This document shows, one piece after another, positions 50,051-61,851 of a DNA stretch of 64,000 bases. Source of the stretch: Scylla paramamosain (taxonomy: Eukaryota; Arthropoda; Malacostraca; Decapoda; Portunidae). Every line of letters starts with the position of its first letter. The stretch's first letter is position 1. The stretch covers positions 23,501 to 87,500 of the forward strand of contig NW_026973702.1 of assembly GCF_035594125.1 (NCBI RefSeq), given 5' to 3'. The translations under genes and the position numbers were made by a program. The notes beneath the pieces are model-generated. The model worked only from the letters and a program-made list of their open reading frames with translations, was not told the origin of the DNA and made no database searches.

Positions 50051-51394
50051 TCACAGCTTTCCCTTGTTGGGCAGCCGCTGCCGCTGCCGCTGGCCTGCAG
50101 CCTGCACACAGGCCATGATACAGTCTGCGACAACGGCTGCCTCATTGCGTGGCCCCTTAATGCTCACACTGGTGGTCCGAGTGTTGCTGGGGGGCGGCAC
50201 AGTCACCCTGACGGTGGGGTGTTCCTGTGCCAGCCTCTTCAGCGTCTCGCCTCGAGGACCCACCACGTGGCGCCGCATGTGGGGTGCCACCTGCACCTTT
50301 AGCACCGTTCTCTTTCTCTCCTGGCGAAGCTGCTCTGCCTCGCGCAGATTCTCCTCTATTGCCTGCAGGCGGAGGGTGATTTGCAGCGCCACGGCATCAG
50401 CCTGTGTCTTGGACCCTTCGATAATCACTTCCCGGGACTCGAGGTCCTGCGGGAGGGGCACTGACACACGCACGGCGGGGTACTGCTGCTGCAGCTGACG
50501 GATCGTGTCTCCTCGCGTGCCGATGACGTGACGCCGTCTGTTTGGCGGCACCGGCACCGCCACCTCCACTGTGCTCTCCTGCCACGACAGACGCACTCGG
50601 TCACGGTCGTCCTGAGGGCATCTGTTGTTCCGGCGTGGCTTTTTGGACTTGCGGGACACGCGCTGTGGCTCAGGCTCAGAGGGCTTGATGGCTTCCTGGA
50701 TGACTGTCTCATTCTTCTTCCGTCTTGGTTTCTTACACACCAACTGCCACTCGCCACCAATGTCTTCCTCTTCGTGTGGCACTTTCTTCTTCTTCCTGCG
50801 TCGCCGACGTTTTGCAGCACAGCGCTCTGTCTGCCCCTCAGCCTTGTCTTGCTCCTTGGACGGTGAAGGCATCGCCTCAACACACTTTAGAGCCTCTGTC
50901 GCTGATGGCTTCAGAGGCTCTTCAATCAGAGCATAAATGCTCTCAATCAAGGATTCATCACACATCGCTTCACAGTCTAGGGACTCTTCAGGGGAGTCAT
51001 CGTCTTCCTTTGACGACGTCTGCACGTCAGGCGTAGACACATACTCATCGTCAGAGAAGCTCTGGCCAGCCTCATGCACAGGATCTTCCAGCGCCACGCA
51101 TTCTTCAGGCAAGCCCTGGGCCGACTCGCACTCAGGAGACTGTCCGCAAGTCACTTGCAGTGACTGGGCCGTCTCCGAGCCGCTGTCAGCCAGGCTGCCA
51201 CTCTCCTCACACACATCAACTTTCTCTCCCTCATCCTGACGTGGGCTTTCAACTACCACGTACTCCTCGGCCTCCTCGTCCTGCTGCTGCGCCTTGCAAC
51301 AGCAGCACCACAGGAGCTTCTTCAGCGCACGGAGGAATCGGGAGCCCTTCTTCATTTTCTTCTTAGTAGAGGTTTTCTCAATTTGTTCAGACAT
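50051..51394 (-). CDS. Two-KH-domain RNA-binding protein, vigilin-like, intronless
   Basis: The single open frame encodes 447 aa from ATG 51394 to TGA 50051-50053. KH domains bind single-stranded RNA or DNA. KH1 (about residues 274-344) carries the GTRG loop in RRRHVIGTRGDTIRQL, and KH2 (about 361-432) has GPRG in RRHVVGPRGETLKRL. Both keep basic residues around the GXXG and resemble vigilin-type KH repeats. The N-terminus is unusual: a Lys/Arg-rich amphipathic stretch followed by WCCCCK (residues 29-34), a pattern suited to palmitoylation and membrane attachment. An acidic Ser/Glu-rich region follows, then a nuclear-localisation-like KRRRRRKKKK (about residue 195). No signal peptide or intron is seen. 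It could be a retrocopy, but the long intact frame argues for a functional gene. Function beyond nucleic-acid binding is unknown. Confidence 0.88.
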   Translation of the reverse strand: MSEQIEKTSTKKKMKKGSRFLRALKKLLWCCCCKAQQQDEEAEEYVVVESPRQDEGEKVDVCEESGSLADSGSETAQSLQVTCGQSPECESAQGLPEECVALEDPVHEAGQSFSDDEYVSTPDVQTSSKEDDDSPEESLDCEAMCDESLIESIYALIEEPLKPSATEALKCVEAMPSPSKEQDKAEGQTERCAAKRRRRRKKKKVPHEEEDIGGEWQLVCKKPRRKKNETVIQEAIKPSEPEPQRVSRKSKKPRRNNRCPQDDRDRVRLSWQESTVEVAVPVPPNRRRHVIGTRGDTIRQLQQQYPAVRVSVPLPQDLESREVIIEGSKTQADAVALQITLRLQAIEENLREAEQLRQERKRTVLKVQVAPHMRRHVVGPRGETLKRLAQEHPTVRVTVPPPSNTRTTSVSIKGPRNEAAVVADCIMACVQAAGQRQRQRLPNKGKL

Positions 51395-51638
51395 TTTGTG
51401 TGATTATGAAAAAGTTGTGCTTCAAGCAAAAACCAGCAACAAGAACATTCAGTTTGATTTGGGCTGGGTGCGTCACCTTGTTATCCCACGATCGCCACCA
51501 GTCACAAGAGTGGACCAGTGTCTTCTCTCTTTCCCTCCTTTCACTCGTACACTCCTTGCCTGTTTCTGTTTTCACCTGTTGAGTCACTGTTCTGTCCACC
51601 TTCAGTTAGTGCAACTAGCCAGTGTGTTCACTCCTTCA

Positions 51639-51688
51639 TGACTCACTCATATATAATGCATCCCTGCTCCAGGGATGCATTATATATG
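51639..51688 (-). promoter_or_regulatory. Possible promoter region: AP-1-like site and 19-bp palindrome with TATA motifs
   Basis: About 250 bases upstream of the KH start codon lies a perfect 19-bp inverted repeat (51648-51666 and 51670-51688, spacer CTC). Each outer end reads TATATAATG or its complement. A TGACTCA site (51639-51645) adjoins it on the gene-proximal side. Promoter function is inference. Confidence 0.4.
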
Positions 51689-51908
51689 TTTGTTACCCGT
51701 GTAACAAAACCACTCAAAAGTTACAGGCAAAGTTGAACAACTACACATTCCTGCATGAAAAAGGAAACAAAATTAAAGAGATTCACAAATATTACAGTCA
51801 TCATATCCACTAACCTGATCAACAAGACAACGCACAACATAACCGGTTAAGAGCAGAACAAGATTGGTTAAGCTGCGCAGGATGTGAGGAAAGAGGGCAG
51901 TAGGCTTT

Positions 51909-52189
51909 TTTTTTTTTTCATGTAGGAGGGACACTGACCAAGGGCAACAAAAATCCAATAGAAAAAAAAATGCTCACTGAAATGCCAGTCCCATAAAAGG
52001 GTCAAAGCAGTGGTCAAAAATTGAAGGATAAGTTTCTTGAAACCTCCCTCTTGAAGGAATTCAAGTGGAAATACAGAAGCAGGCAGGAAGTTCCAGAGTT
52101 TACCAGAGAAAGGGATGAATGATTGAGAATACTGGTTAACTCTTGCGTTAGAGAGGTGGACAGAATAGGAGTGAGAGAAAGAAGAAAGT
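51909..52189 (-). mobile_element. LINE 3'-end fragment
   Basis: Reverse complement of the LINE 3' end: a poly-T start (A tail), GTAGGAGGGACACTGACC, GTCCCATAAAAGGGTC, and the coding tail to about AGAAAGAAGAAAGTC. 5'-truncated at 52189. Confidence 0.93.
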
Positions 52190-52448
52190 CAAGAGGAAGG
52201 AGGAGATAAAAATATAAAAGGGATGAGGAGTAAACGGGTTAAAGGAGAGGAGATATGAAGGAAGAAGTGATGGAGGAATATGCTGAAGGAAAGGTTGAAG
52301 GAAGGAAGGAAGGAAGGAAGGAAAGAAGAAAGAAGGAAGCAAAGTTATTGATTTTTTTCTTTGTCCTCTTTGCTTGACATTCTTTTTTTCTCTCTCAGCG
52401 ATCTATTTTCTTTAAGAACTCTCTTAAATATTTACTACACACCGACAC

Positions 52449-52452
<4 letters not shown>
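52190..52452. repeat. Purine-rich low-complexity DNA with GGAA repeats
   Basis: AAGG/GGAA repeats near 52295-52340 in otherwise A/G-rich sequence. No gene. Confidence 0.8.

Positions 52453-52516
<64 letters not shown>
52452..52516. repeat. (GA)n microsatellite
   Basis: About 32 GA units. Confidence 0.97.
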
Positions 52517-52943
52517 CACTTCAACACCCAATCATTACTTCTCTTCTTACTCTTCTTTCTTCTATAGCGCTTCCCTCCTTCTTCTGAAAGAACTGTGACA
52601 AGTAGGAATGGGAAGGAAAAAATGAAAGAGGAATGGGGCAAGGAGGAAAGATCAATGGAAGATGGAGAAAAGGTGCAGAGAAGATATAAAATGGAGAAAA
52701 GAAGAAAAAGACAGGAAAAAATTGCAGAACAAAGGAAGGGCACGGACTAAAGAACTGAGACAAGGAGGAATGGGAAGAAAAAAATCAAAGAGGAATGGGT
52801 CAAGGAGGCAAGATTTTAGGAAGGGAAGGGAAGGGAAGAAAGAGAAGGAGAGAAGGATGGGATGGGAAAAAAGGTTTGAGAAGAGTTTCAAAGACAGATA
52901 AAAGAAAAATTTTAAAACTTATTAAACAATGCATATGTAAATT

Positions 52944-52947
<4 letters not shown>
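52517..52947. other. Purine-rich non-coding interval
   Basis: Degenerate repeats of a GGAATGGG..AAGGAGG type, for example GACAAGTAGGAATGGGAAGG and GACAAGGAGGAATGGGAAG about 160 bp apart. The open frames are compositional. Confidence 0.6.

Positions 52948-53028
<81 letters not shown>
52948..53028. repeat. (CT)n microsatellite
   Basis: About 40 CT units. Confidence 0.97.
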
Positions 53029-53031
<3 letters not shown>

Positions 53032-53282
53032 TGCAAATTAAATGCCGTTTAATGAAATCGCCAATGATTGCTTATCTTTAGACCATTACTCTCATTTTAT
53101 GCTCGAGTAAAAAAAAAAAGAAAAAGAAAAGAAAAAAGCTTAATTAGAAAAGTTTGGTGCTCATAACAGACGCTTAAGGCTTGTTCATCTTTAGACCAAG
53201 TTATCTTTGGCAAATCTGTTTTTCATGGCGTTAATTAAGCTTTTTTTTTATTTTATTTCCTGGGGGTGCGTGTGAATGACTT

Positions 53283-53284
<2 letters not shown>

Positions 53285-53344
<60 letters not shown>
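53285..53344. repeat. (CA)n microsatellite
   Basis: About 30 CA units. Confidence 0.97.
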
Positions 53345-53346
<2 letters not shown>

Positions 53347-53683
53347 TATAGACAAAATGACGAATCACACACTGCAAAATACACGAGTAACAAAATTTAT
53401 ACAAATGAATAATAAAGAAAATAACACATAGAACTGAAACACATATCTGTCTGGCAATTGTCTAAATAAAACTACAATGTCATTTTTTTTTTAGGTAGAG
53501 AAATAGGAGACCTGAAAGGAAGAAAAAAAGAAAAAAGAAGAAAATAATGATAATAATAATAATAAGAAGAAGAAGAAAACTCAATTCTTTCTTGTATGAT
53601 TGAACTTTCCAAGAACGACAAACGGAAAACACTCATTTAACACTCAACGTGAACCTTAAGTGTCGGCCTGTGTGTCTATCTGT

Positions 53684-53689
53684 GCGTGC

Positions 53690-53777
<88 letters not shown>
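53684..53777. repeat. (CG)n-(TG)n alternating purine-pyrimidine tract
   Basis: About nine CG units run into about 37 TG units, a classic Z-DNA-forming pattern. Confidence 0.96.
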
Positions 53778-53778
<1 letters not shown>

Positions 53779-53904
53779 TGTTTGAAAGGCGACAATCATC
53801 CATCATCTCCACGCTTCAGACAAACGGATGACTTGACAAGCCTTTCTGATTGGGAGAGCGAGGGCCAGAGTCAGGGAGGCGAGGAAATATAATGACAGAC
53901 GACC

Positions 53905-54200
53905 AAGAGGAGGAGGAGGAGGAGGAGGAGGAGGAGGAGGAACGGAAAAAAAAACTTTCAGTTTTTTTCAGATTTTTCAGTGACGTTTTACAACTTCAAC
54001 TCCTCCTCCTCCTCGTGGTCCTCCTCCTCCTCCTCCTCCTCTTCCTCGTAACTAGCCGCCATTTTAACCACTAAGAGAGAGAAAGAAAAAAATACTTCAA
54101 CACAAAGTCTTTCACTGATCTATTCTCTTCCTCGTCCTCTTTCTCCTCCTCCCCCTCCTCCTCCTCCACCTCCTCCTCTTCTTTCTCCTCCTCCTGTTCC
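53905..54200. repeat. GGA and CTC trinucleotide repeats in opposite strands
   Basis: GGA repeats (about 53909-53942) are followed by CTC/CCT repeats (about 54000-54048 and 54130-54200). The arms could pair as an imperfect hairpin. No gene. Confidence 0.88.
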
Positions 54201-54652
54201 TCGCGTTGTTTGAAGAGCCGTGCAGACGGACACTCAATGAGATAAGAAAAGGATGTCTTGGACTTTTTCTTCCCGAGTCTTTTTCTAAACCCTCCTCTGT
54301 GTGTCCTTCTCTCTGTCTCTCTTTCTTTCTCTCTGTCTATCTGTCCGGCTGGTTGGTTATATTGCTGGAGAAGGAGGAGGAGAAGGAGGAGGAAAAGGAC
54401 GAATACAAAGGAATACAAAGAAAGTCCAAACAGCAACAGAGCTCCTTACTAAACTGTTTCGGTAACTATTCTACGCTATTAGTGGGAGAGACAGGATAAT
54501 ACAGACGCTCCTCCCCACCACTCTCATCACTCTAACCAATACTGCCCAGAAAAAAAAAAATGTTGTATAGGAAAACCACATGAATTTGAGAGGAAAGTAA
54601 TAAAGAATTAAGTCTAAGAGGAGGAGGAGGAAGAGGAGGAAGAAAAGGAAGA

Positions 54653-54683
<31 letters not shown>

Positions 54684-55234
54684 TAAAAAGCTACTCCAAT
54701 TTTACTTGTTAATCGTTAAGACTGTAAAGATATGTAACAGGAGGAAATGAGAGGCAAGGGGGGGAGGGAGGAAGGTAACAAGAGATAAATTAGAAGAAAG
54801 GAAGAGTAAAAAAAAGAAAGACAGGTAGGAAAAGAGGATGAGAGGCAAAGAAGAGAAGGAAGAGTAAGTAGAGAGACAGGTTAGCAGAGAGAGGAGGATA
54901 ATATGAGAGAGAAGTAGAGATAGGCAAGGAAAGGGAGTAAGAACAGAAAGGAAGAACGGAAAACAGAACAGGAGAGATAAGCAAGGAAAGGAAGATAAAG
55001 AAGAGAAAGGAAGATAATAAAAGCGAAACTAGAGGTAGGCAAAGAAAGGAAGGGTAAGGAAAGAAAGGAAGAAAGGAAAAGAGAACAGGAAAAATAAGCA
55101 ATGGCAGGAAGAGTAAGAAGAGAGAGGAAGATAAGAAAATATAGAAATTAGAGGTAAGCAAGGAAATGAAGAGTAACACAAGAAAGGAAGAAAAGAAGAG
55201 AAATAAGAAGAGGTTAACCAAATAAAGAGATAGA
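54200..55234. other. Low-complexity purine-rich interval
   Basis: Contains a short GA tract (54658-54683) and a degenerate repeat of AGGTAGGCAAGGAAAGGAAG type (about 54815-55215). Long open frames here are compositional. Confidence 0.65.
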
Positions 55235-55929
<695 letters not shown>

Positions 55930-55930
<1 letters not shown>

Positions 55931-56420
55931 GGTGGAGATGAACAAGGAGTGACAGGGTTTGACAGGGAGTGACTATAGGAGTGCTTTGGAGTGAAGAGGA
56001 ATGAAAATGGGAGTGATTTTGAGTGTTTTGGAGTGACGAGGTATGAAAATGAGCGTGGCTGGGAGGCTTCTGGAGTGAGGAGTATAAAAAAAAATATGAG
56101 CGACTAGAAGTGTTTTGAAATGATGAAATTATATGGAGTTGACTGAAATGACTTGAAGTGATGAGATGATAAGGAAAGACAAAAAGTTATTGAGAGGGGT
56201 GAAAAATGACCACGAGTGACAAGGAATGACTAGCAGTGCCAAGAAACGACAAGGAATGATTAGGAATGAGTGGTAATGACACGTAATCCTAAAGAGTGCC
56301 AAGAGGTCACAGAGAGGAATTAGGAATGACTGAGAATGACACGGAATGATAACCAGCGGCAAGAAACGACAGGGAGTGATTAAGAATGACTGAGTAAAGA
56401 GGAATGGCAAGAAACAAGAG
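55930..56420. repeat. Degenerate minisatellite based on GGAATGAC/GAGTGAC
   Basis: Many irregular copies of short words such as GGAATGAC, GGAGTGAC, AAGAAACGAC and TTAGGAATGA, spaced roughly 10-20 bp. The unit has decayed. Confidence 0.75.
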
Positions 56421-57305
56421 TCGTGGTGAATAACTGGTCAGGAGAGGAAGGGGAGTGAAAGCAGCAGGAACTGGTGATAAAAGAGACACAGAGAGAAACA
56501 GAGAGACACCAGGGAACTACAAAAGGGATAAATTAGAGGTATAAAATGAGAGGAATGAAAGAGAGCAATTAATGAAACTTAGAAAAAGGAATGAGGACAA
56601 CAGAAACTGGTGATAAAGGAAGAACAGAAAGCGACAAAGGGACACCAAGGGATTAGAAGAAAGTAGAAGTATAATAGGAATGAAAGACAACAAAATAATG
56701 ATGCAGAGACAGCGGTAAAGTAAATAGAAGAATGAGACTTGTTTCTGACACAAAGTAGAGCAGTGGAAGATGCGAAGATGGGCGTAAGGCAAACAGGGAC
56801 GAAGAAAACGTAACACGGGTGAAGAAAACGAAACACGGATGAAGAAAACGTAATTTTAAAACTATCTTCCTTCCACGTCTATTCTATCTTGCCCTCCCAC
56901 GCTCTCCCTCCGCTGTTTACTCATCGTGAAGAGGCGAATACCTTCCTGTCTCTTGGTATATGCTGGTTCGTCAGAGATTTAGATGCCTTACACCTTCCCC
57001 CTCATCCCTCTGTACTTTATCCTTTCTCCTCCTGCCTCCCGTGACCTCCTCCCTCCCCTCCTCACCTGCCACTCTGATCACAGGTAACCAAAAGGAGCCA
57101 GGCTTATGGGAAAGGTGTAAAGGTTTCTGACAGATGTGTAGTAGCAGGTGTGGATGGCTTTCTCGCCTGCGTATATGGAGGAAGGAAAGAAGGGAGGGAA
57201 TGAAGGGAAAGGGAACTACAATACGTGGAAAAATGAGATGCTGAAAGGGAGGAAGGGGGAAAAATAGATTTGTTGATTTTTAAAAAAGAAATTCTGAGAT
57301 GAGGA

Positions 57306-57310
<5 letters not shown>
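56420..57310. other. Non-coding interval, nothing recognised
   Basis: Contains a diverged duplication near 56460-56545 and 56590-56690 (AACTGGTGATAAA, then GGGACACCA and GAAATTAGAA-like words). No gene. Confidence 0.5.
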
Positions 57311-57356
<46 letters not shown>

Positions 57357-57358
57357 AA

Positions 57359-57443
<85 letters not shown>
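57311..57443. repeat. (TG)n and (GA)n compound microsatellite
   Basis: About 21 TG units, then about 42 GA units with one interruption. Confidence 0.97.
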
Positions 57444-57445
<2 letters not shown>

Positions 57446-57539
57446 ATGGGGAGTATAAGTCATGATACACACTTCTCTGAGATTCACTTCCGTCTTAAGA
57501 TTAATTACTGACAGCGTTGTTTCCTCTTGCCTTCCGTTA

Positions 57540-57731
<192 letters not shown>

Positions 57732-58280
57732 TATTGACCACAACGCTACTCTCAACATGTAATTACAAAGTTAAAGGTAAAATGGCAGTGACGCTGTCGG
57801 TCCACTGCAAAGTAAGCAGTATTAATACACTATCAATATAAAGGGACAAGTTAAAATACGTAATGCTCTACAAACGGTTTACAAATAATAATTAGTTTCT
57901 ATAGAGGATTATTTGATTTTATAAAATAATTGAATATTTCAAACATAATATTGTTAAAGGAAAATAATATAATATAGAATTAACTCTTAAAAAATTCTAG
58001 CCAGTAAAATTTAAAAAGTTATTACATACCAAAACTATGAAATGATAAAAGATAAAACTAACTAATGAAACTAACCTAATTAAAAAAGTTACTTATTGTT
58101 AATCAACGACTTAAGAATACAAAAATATAAAATAAATAAAACTGCCTACATAGCTAAAAGTCATAAAAATGATAACACAACACTTGACTAAAATAATATC
58201 ACACAAAATGATCGACATGCCCATGATTTTGCATACAAGTGTGCTAGCCACATTTGCCAAAAATAAGTTAGTGGTAGTAT

Positions 58281-58281
<1 letters not shown>
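57732..58281. other. AT-rich non-coding interval
   Basis: Frequent stops on both strands. Nothing recognised. Confidence 0.55.

Positions 58282-58352
<71 letters not shown>
58282..58352. repeat. (GA)n microsatellite
   Basis: About 35 GA units. Confidence 0.97.
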
Positions 58353-58354
<2 letters not shown>

Positions 58355-58429
58355 AATAAAAGTATTTCTTAACCTGAAAAGAAAGAAAAAAGCAAACATT
58401 AGATGTGTGCAGTGTGTCATCCTTCGTGG

Positions 58430-59182
58430 CTTACCCAATGTTTCCTGACGGCGACGCGCGAGGCAGGCGAGGAGAGAACCAGAGATGAAGGGAAGGATGT
58501 CTTGTGAGGGGAGGGAATGTTTCTGTTGCTACTGCTGCTGTTGTTGTTATTGTTGTTGTTGTGTTGGTTATGTGTTGTACTGGCCTAACAGGACACCCGC
58601 GTAAGCTCAGTAACACAGTCAAGCCACACAGACGGCGGTGTGCCCTTTGCTGTAACACTTCGGAACCTACAAGGCGGTGGTTTGGATTCAGTTTTGCTTT
58701 TCCTGGGTTTTGTTTGCGCGTCTCCAAACAAAGGCCACGAGAAGCAAAGGTGTGAATCCAAACGACTGCTTTGTAGTGATGCGCTCCGTGTTAGAGCAGA
58801 GGCGACGCCCTCACTGTGACTGAGCGCTGGCGTCCTACGAGGCCTGCACGCAACACACCACCTGCACAACAACAACAACAACAGCAACAACAACATCTAC
58901 CACTACTAGCAGCAGCAGTAGCAGTAGCTGTAGCTAGGAGTTCAGGACTGGCGCGTGGCCGTAAGGGGAATCTTCCTTTGAGGGAGGAGCAGCAGGTGAC
59001 CTGAAGTCTCATGGCCTCATGGCCTGGGCTGTCTTGTTCATGCTCAGCCTGAGGGCCTGACCTGTCACAGACCTGTCCTCAATGGCTTGGCGGCGTGGTT
59101 GGCAGGGTGGTTGGCGCCACCCTCAACCCAGATACCCACCATTGCAGAATATGGCGGCGAGGCACTGCTGCTTTCACTTCAC
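58430..59182. other. GC-richer interval with TTG/CAA and CAG-type short repeats
   Basis: Higher GC and CpG than its surroundings, with TTG repeats near 58530-58560, CAA repeats 58864-58893 and CAG/TAG repeats near 58905-58930. It could be a promoter-proximal or UTR region of a gene on either strand. No frame convinces me. Confidence 0.4.
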
Positions 59183-59353
59183 CTTGCCTCCTGCAGGGCT
59201 GAAGTAAGGCACAGCCTGGTGTGCTGTAGCGGTGCACGTCAGCACCTGCACGAGGGCGGCCAGCGCCACCTGCCTCCTGAAGACGGCCACCCCGTTCGCC
59301 ACGCAGCGCACAGTGACGGGGGTCTGCCGTCCTCCCCAGCAGCCCAGGCCCAT
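59183..59353 (-). CDS. Candidate first coding exon of an unidentified gene (57 codons)
   Basis: On the minus strand an ATG at 59353 lies in a strong start context (AGCCAAGATGG). The frame runs 57 codons, MGLGCWGGRQTPV..., through a hydrophobic segment VALAALVQVLTCTATA (about residues 29-44) that could be a signal anchor. It then reaches a donor-like AAG/GTGAAGTG in phase 0. A stop follows two codons into the putative intron. The interval is CpG-rich, as gene starts often are. Against it: I recognise no family and no downstream exon, and the plus strand shows an acceptor-like pyrimidine tract ending CTGCAG in the same place. Treat as weak. Confidence 0.3.
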
Positions 59354-59692
59354 CTTGGCTACCTGGGCAGGACTTAGGGTTCCGCTCCCCCCACTGGAGA
59401 AGGTGAACGAAGCACTACGGCGCAGCACCCGGCCTGGGAGGGGACAGCCGCACACTCGCTGAGTCACGGGGCAGCCTCAGCCGCGCGGGGGACACGCAGA
59501 CAGTTGTTCTGTTGTTTCGTTGTGACGTCTGTCCGAAAAAGAAAATCCTGTTGCGTTGTGGTTCTGCGCTGAACAAATTTCATGGATGGAGTGAATGAAT
59601 GAGTGTGACATCATGGTGACTCCCTCACCTGCACACACACCTGAGGGCGCCACAGTGAGGCTGTGACGCACACGCCGCGCACAGAGAGAAAC

Positions 59693-59696
<4 letters not shown>

Positions 59697-59748
<52 letters not shown>
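59697..59748. repeat. (GA)n microsatellite
   Basis: About 25 GA units, followed by A/G-rich sequence to about 59845. Confidence 0.96.
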
Positions 59749-59750
<2 letters not shown>

Positions 59751-60066
59751 AAGGGACAGCGAAAAAAAACAGAAAAAAAGGAAAAACCAGGAAAACGAAA
59801 AAGGAAAAAAAAAGGGAAAAAGAGGACAAAAAAGATGTAGGAAACGAAGCATTTTTCCACCACACGAGCGCAGGGAATGAAGACAAAATATCCGTCCATT
59901 TTGTATCATTAACCTAACCACGCTGGCCTGCCCTAGATAGCGGCTAAATTTACCGTTAATGTACAGTACTACACATCCATTGTATTACCTCCTGCACTTT
60001 ACTACTAACCTACACCCTCCCTGGTACCGCGGCTAGTGTAAACAAAGGCCACACACCGCCAAGGCC

Positions 60067-60520
60067 TCGTCCTCTAAATATTTAAAACGATCTCCCAAAA
60101 CCTGCTTCTTTTTACGTGCAGTAGACGAATGGTATAAAAAGATTGCGTAAGGGAAGCCATAAGGAAAATGTTTTGGCAGAATGCTATAGTGTTTTTGCTT
60201 GGTGTAATGGAGACTTATTTTCTTTCTCCCTCTTCCTCTAAATATTTAACACGATCTCCCAGAACCTGCTATTTATTTATTTATTTTTTTTTTTTTTTAA
60301 GTACAGCAGACGAATGTTGTAGAAAAAATTACATAATGGAAGAATGGTGTAGTTTTGTTGCTTGGTGTAGTGGAGACGAATTATTGGTAGTTTTTCTCCC
60401 TGTGGCTTCTGTTCGAACAAAGAAGATCTGGTATAGAAGAGTTGCATTAAGAGAAGCGAATAAGGAAAACGTATTGGTAAAATGTTATAGTTTTGTTGCT
60501 TGGTGTAATGTTTTTTTTCT
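60067..60520 (+). repeat. Diverged tandem repeat, about 165-bp unit, two and a half copies
   Basis: CCTCTAAATATTTAA with ACGATCTCCC occurs at about 60070 and again at about 60235. GTTTTTGCTTGGTGTAATG or GTTTTGTTGCTTGGTGTA occurs at about 60190, 60355 and 60490. CAGTAGACGAATG and CAGCAGACGAATG match in the same order. Confidence 0.75.
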
Positions 60521-60579
60521 TTGTCCTTTAGCATTTATGTGGAAGCGTGCACTAGAGAGATCAGTTGTTGTAAGTGTGT

Positions 60580-60670
60580 TGTAGTAAGAGCGTGTTGTAG
60601 TAAGAGTGTGTTGTGGTAAGAGTGATTTGCAGTAAGAGTGTGTTGTAGTAAGAGTGTGTTGTAGTAAAAG
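60580..60670 (+). repeat. Short tandem repeat GTGTTGTAGTAAGA
   Basis: About six imperfect copies of a 14-17-bp unit (GTGTGTTGTAGTAAGA). Confidence 0.85.
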
Positions 60671-60704
60671 TGCGTAGTTGTAATGATAAGGGAAGCGTAT
60701 TGAG

Positions 60705-61215
60705 GGAAGATTATATAGACAAACTAGACGAAAAAAGATTAGATAGATTAAACAAAAATAGGGAAATTAAACAAAACAAAAATTAGACAGAGTGAACAAA
60801 AGATTTGACAAGTAAAATAAAAGAATAAACATAGAACAACAAATAAAACAGATAAAACAAAAGATTAGACAGATTAGACAAAAGATTAGAGAAATTAGAC
60901 AAAAGAGAATTAGATTAAACATAAGAAGAACAGACAGATGAGACAGAAAATAATTAGATAAATTAGACAAAAGAAGATTAGACAAAAAAAAGATTAGGCA
61001 GATTACACAAAAAAATAGACAAATTAAACAAAAGACGATTAGACAGATTAGACAAAATGAGATTAAACAGACTAAACAAAAAAAGAAAGATTAAAGAGAT
61101 TAAACAAAAGAGGATTAGACAATTAGACAAAATAATAGACAGATTAGAGAAAAGATTAGACAAAAAGTGGACAAAAGATTAGACAAATTAGACAAAATAA
61201 GATTAGACAAAAGTA
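60705..61215 (+). repeat. Degenerate minisatellite based on GATTAGACAAAA
   Basis: Dozens of irregular copies of GATTAGACAAAA, AAATTAGACAAAAG and AGACAGATTA over about 500 bp. Minus-strand Leu/Ser/Asn-rich frames here are artefacts. Confidence 0.88.
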
Positions 61216-61530
61216 CACATACAAATGACGGGTGAAAATATGTAAAGTACCTCCATACGTGAAGACCTAAGAACTTGAAGCAACTTCCCTAATTTTTTAC
61301 GTTCTCATGTTCACCTAATCTCTCTCTCACATATCATCCCTCGACCTGATCTAATTTTAATCCAATCCAATCCTATTCAGCCCTACCCTATCGTATCCAG
61401 ACCCCCAGTGAGGTCTTCCCAGTCCTTAGCCCCCTCCCCCCCTCACTTGCACAGCCAGCCCTTGGGAAATCAGGGCTAAGGGACGACTGTAGGAGAGTCT
61501 TCTTATGGTACAGTAGGAGGTAGAAATCCT
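61216..61530. other. Short non-coding interval
   Basis: Nothing recognised. Confidence 0.5.
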
Positions 61531-61571
61531 ACTCTCTCTCTATCTCTTTCTCTCTCTCTCTACTCTTTCCC

Positions 61572-61660
<89 letters not shown>
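61530..61660. repeat. (CT)n microsatellite
   Basis: Interrupted CT runs with a pure block at about 61577-61657. Confidence 0.97.
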
Positions 61661-61663
<3 letters not shown>

Positions 61664-61756
61664 CTTTCGTCCTAATCTTTCGCCATTCTTCCTTTTTTTT
61701 TCCTGTTCTCACTTTCCTTGCTTCTCTCTCTTTTCCTACTCTTGTTTTTTGTGCAT

Positions 61757-61759
<3 letters not shown>

Positions 61760-61851
<92 letters not shown>

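Noticed and set aside
53135..53247. AAAAAGCTTAATTA and its complement about 85 bp apart as a possible MITE
   Set aside because: The inverted words are short and AT-rich and no target duplication was found.
58585..58896. Minus-strand frame starting with a poly-leucine run resembling a signal peptide
   Set aside because: The leucines come from a CAA/TTG microsatellite. The rest shows no domain.
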